From: Chitinophagaceae bacterium
GTDB taxonomy: Bacteria; Bacteroidota; Bacteroidia; Chitinophagales; Chitinophagaceae
Assembly: GCA_003456175.1 (NCBI GenBank)
Contig: DMPB01000211.1
Location: forward strand, 34,533 to 42,932
DNA: 8,400 nt
Direction of reading: 5' to 3'
The notes below the pieces were generated by a model. The model was not told the origin of the DNA. It saw only the letters and a program-made list of their open reading frames with translations, and did not search any database. The stretch's first letter is position 1, and every line of letters begins with the position of its first letter. Of the stretch, positions 6,874 through 8,400 are shown one piece after another. Made by a program: the position numbers and the translations under genes.

Positions 6874-7617
6874 TTATTCTTGTCGGTTCGCTTTGCGAGC
6901 TAGTTGAAGAAATACTTCATCCATACTTGTAGCATGGTATTGTTGTTTCAAAGCAGTTGGCGTATCGAGTGCTTCTATCTTTCCATCTACCATAATAGAA
7001 ATACGGTTACAGTATTCGGCTTCATCCATATAATGTGTGGTTACAAAAACGGTGATGCCTGCTGCGGCTGCTTGGTATATCATATTCCAAAATTCTCTGC
7101 GTGTAACAGGGTCTACACCGCCAGTGGGTTCATCTAAAAAAACAATTTGCGGTTCGTGGAAAATGGCTACTGAAAATGCTAGTTTCTGCTTCCAACCAAG
7201 TGGTAGTGATTTTACTAAACTGTTGCTCTCATTGGTTAAATGTAGTTGCTCGAGTAGTTGTGTTGTTTTTGTTTTAATATAGTTGTTGCTCATGCCATAA
7301 ATACCTGCATAGAAGCGAATGTTTTCTTTTACCGTAAGGTCTTCATATAAAGAAAACTTTTGACTCATGTAGCCGATGCGTTTCTTAATTTCTTCGTTAT
7401 GTGTGTACACATTTAAACCTGCAACTGTTGCCTCGCCACTACTTGGTAGCGATAAACCGCAGAGCATTCTCATAGCCGTAGTTTTGCCTGCACCATTGGC
7501 GCCAAGAAAACCAAAAATTTCACCTCTCGATACCTCAAAGCTAATGTGATCAACAGCTATGAAGTTGTCGAACTGTTTTGTAAGTTGGTGTGCTGTAATT
7601 ACTTTATCGTTATTCAT
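6874..7617 (-). CDS. ABC exporter ATPase, equivalent to the YbhF C-terminal half
   Basis: A complete single nucleotide-binding domain of 247 residues. Walker A is 'GANGAGKT' (39-46), the Q-loop is Gln86 in 'GYMSQKFSLYEDLT', Walker B ends at Asp162 with catalytic Glu163 ('IVFLDEPTGGVDP'), and the H-switch is His195 in 'TTHYMDEAEYC'. The signature is not LSGGQ but 'SLPLGWKQK' (137-145). This variant is also present in the C-terminal half of YbhF-type proteins as I recall them, so it is a family trait and not damage. The C-terminus ends with the family's 'TSMDEVFLQLARK' helix. The start ATG at 7617 overlaps the stop of the first ATPase gene by 8 bp (ATGAATAA), and no Shine-Dalgarno sequence is visible, so translation is probably coupled. 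It powers export through the two permeases encoded downstream, at the inner face of the cytoplasmic membrane. Confidence 0.93.
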   Translation of the reverse strand: MNNDKVITAHQLTKQFDNFIAVDHISFEVSRGEIFGFLGANGAGKTTAMRMLCGLSLPSSGEATVAGLNVYTHNEEIKKRIGYMSQKFSLYEDLTVKENIRFYAGIYGMSNNYIKTKTTQLLEQLHLTNESNSLVKSLPLGWKQKLAFSVAIFHEPQIVFLDEPTGGVDPVTRREFWNMIYQAAAAGITVFVTTHYMDEAEYCNRISIMVDGKIEALDTPTALKQQYHATSMDEVFLQLARKANRQE

Positions 7618-8400
7618 GCGATTTCATTAATGCCATAAAACAATCTTCAATTGTAGCTGTAGTGGGGTGTTGTATTACAGATTGAGGAAGGCTGATATTA
7701 CTTATACCACGATGTAATACAGCATGATGATATTCTCCAAACGCGTATGCATCTTTCACTTGTGGATGTTGTTGCAGTGTATTTAATAGTGATAGCATGT
7801 TATCATCTTTTACCGCAAGGATGGTATGATCAAATGATGCTATAATGTTTTGAGGAGTATCAACTTTCATGATTTGTCCGTGCTGCATGAGTGCAACAGT
7901 ATTGCATAAGCTTGCCTCATCCATGTAAGGTGTAGACACTAAAATAGTAATGCCTTGTTGTTGTAAGTGCTGTAGCATATCCCAAAATTCTTCGCGAGAA
8001 ACAGCATCTACTCCTGTGGTAGGCTCATCTAGTAACAAAACAGCTGGCTTATGAATAAGTGCACAGCATAACGCTAACTTTTGTTTCATGCCACCTGAAA
8101 GCTTGCCTGCACGCCTATTTTTAAATGGTGCAATTTGCTCATATATATCTTTTATTAGGTGGTAGTTCGCTTGGATGGTAGTATTGAAAATGGTGGCAAA
8201 AAATTGCAGGTTTTCTTCTACGGTTAAATCTTGGTATAACGAGAACTTGCCTGGCATGTAACCAACAGTAGATCTTATTTTCTTAAAATCTTTTACTACA
8301 TCCCAACCATTTACGGTTGCTATACCTTCATCGGCAAGTAGTAAGGTGGTGAGTATGCGAAATAGGGTTGTTTTGCCAGCACCATCAGGACCAATAATGC
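7610..8400 (-). CDS. ABC exporter ATPase, equivalent to the YbhF N-terminal half, 5' end outside window
   Basis: The frame stays open to the right edge, so the first ATG visible (8257) is internal; 262 residues are visible and perhaps 35-45 are missing. Counting from 8398: Walker A 'GPDGAGKT' (3-10), signature 'LSGGMKQK' (100-107, canonical), Walker B 'VLLLDEP' with Asp124 and Glu125, and 'STPYMDEA' (155-162). GPDGAGKT is the form I recall in the N-terminal half of YbhF. Two key residues are changed. The Q-loop reads 'GYMPGKFSLY' with Gly50 (codon GGC at 8251-8249) in place of Gln, and the H-switch position is Pro157 (codon CCT at 7930-7928) in place of His. After the ATPase core comes an extension of about 80 residues ending 'ATIEDCFMALMKSHE'. 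It overlaps the next gene by 8 bp. It most likely forms a heterodimer with that ATPase. A membrane fusion protein gene of the HlyD/YbhG type is expected upstream. Confidence 0.92.
   Translation of the reverse strand, partial: IIGPDGAGKTTLFRILTTLLLADEGIATVNGWDVVKDFKKIRSTVGYMPGKFSLYQDLTVEENLQFFATIFNTTIQANYHLIKDIYEQIAPFKNRRAGKLSGGMKQKLALCCALIHKPAVLLLDEPTTGVDAVSREEFWDMLQHLQQQGITILVSTPYMDEASLCNTVALMQHGQIMKVDTPQNIIASFDHTILAVKDDNMLSLLNTLQQHPQVKDAYAFGEYHHAVLHRGISNISLPQSVIQHPTTATIEDCFMALMKSHE

Noticed and set aside
8255..8257. ATG at 8257 as the start of the first ATPase
   Set aside because: The frame continues upstream to the window edge and encodes Walker A, so this Met is internal.

Overview
The window looks like a piece of a Bacteroidota chromosome, probably from the Chitinophagales/Chitinophagaceae. 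This rests on a DUF6427-type membrane protein (a family I know only from this phylum), promoter candidates that fit the phylum's TTTG(-33)/TAnnTTTG(-7) pattern, start codons mostly lacking a Shine-Dalgarno sequence, and an AT-rich composition. The genus is not decided by the sequence.

Layout: (a) 1-2257, minus strand: a secreted protein of unknown function (722-2257) followed 28 bp downstream by a DUF6427 multi-pass membrane protein (1-693, running off the left edge). (b) 2258-2423: a compact divergent control region with one promoter candidate per strand and a perfect 7-2-7 inverted repeat between them. (c) 2424-4424, plus strand: kup, a K+/H+ symporter. (d) 4425-4645: a convergent gap holding a terminator for each strand, a 13-bp direct repeat bracketing the first terminator, and a short block rich in GTTGC/GCAAC inverted repeats. 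(e) 4646-8400, minus strand: four tightly packed genes of an ABC-2 type exporter (ATPase, ATPase, permease, permease), with the first ATPase running off the right edge.

The exporter has the architecture of the enterobacterial YbhF-YbhS-YbhR efflux pump. The two ATPases correspond to the N- and C-terminal halves of YbhF but are separate genes that overlap by 8 bp. The two permeases correspond in order to YbhS and YbhR and overlap by 4 bp. By analogy a HlyD-like membrane fusion protein (YbhG type) should lie just beyond position 8400.

The most interesting observation concerns the two ATPases. The first has Gly where the Q-loop glutamine should be and Pro where the H-switch histidine should be. 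The second has an LPLGW-type signature in place of LSGGQ. In a head-to-tail heterodimer all three deviations fall into the same composite ATP site and the other site stays canonical, so the pump is probably asymmetric with one catalytic site. I found no CRISPR array, insertion sequence, tRNA or rRNA, and no clearly novel system. Most of the window is ordinary housekeeping and efflux content.
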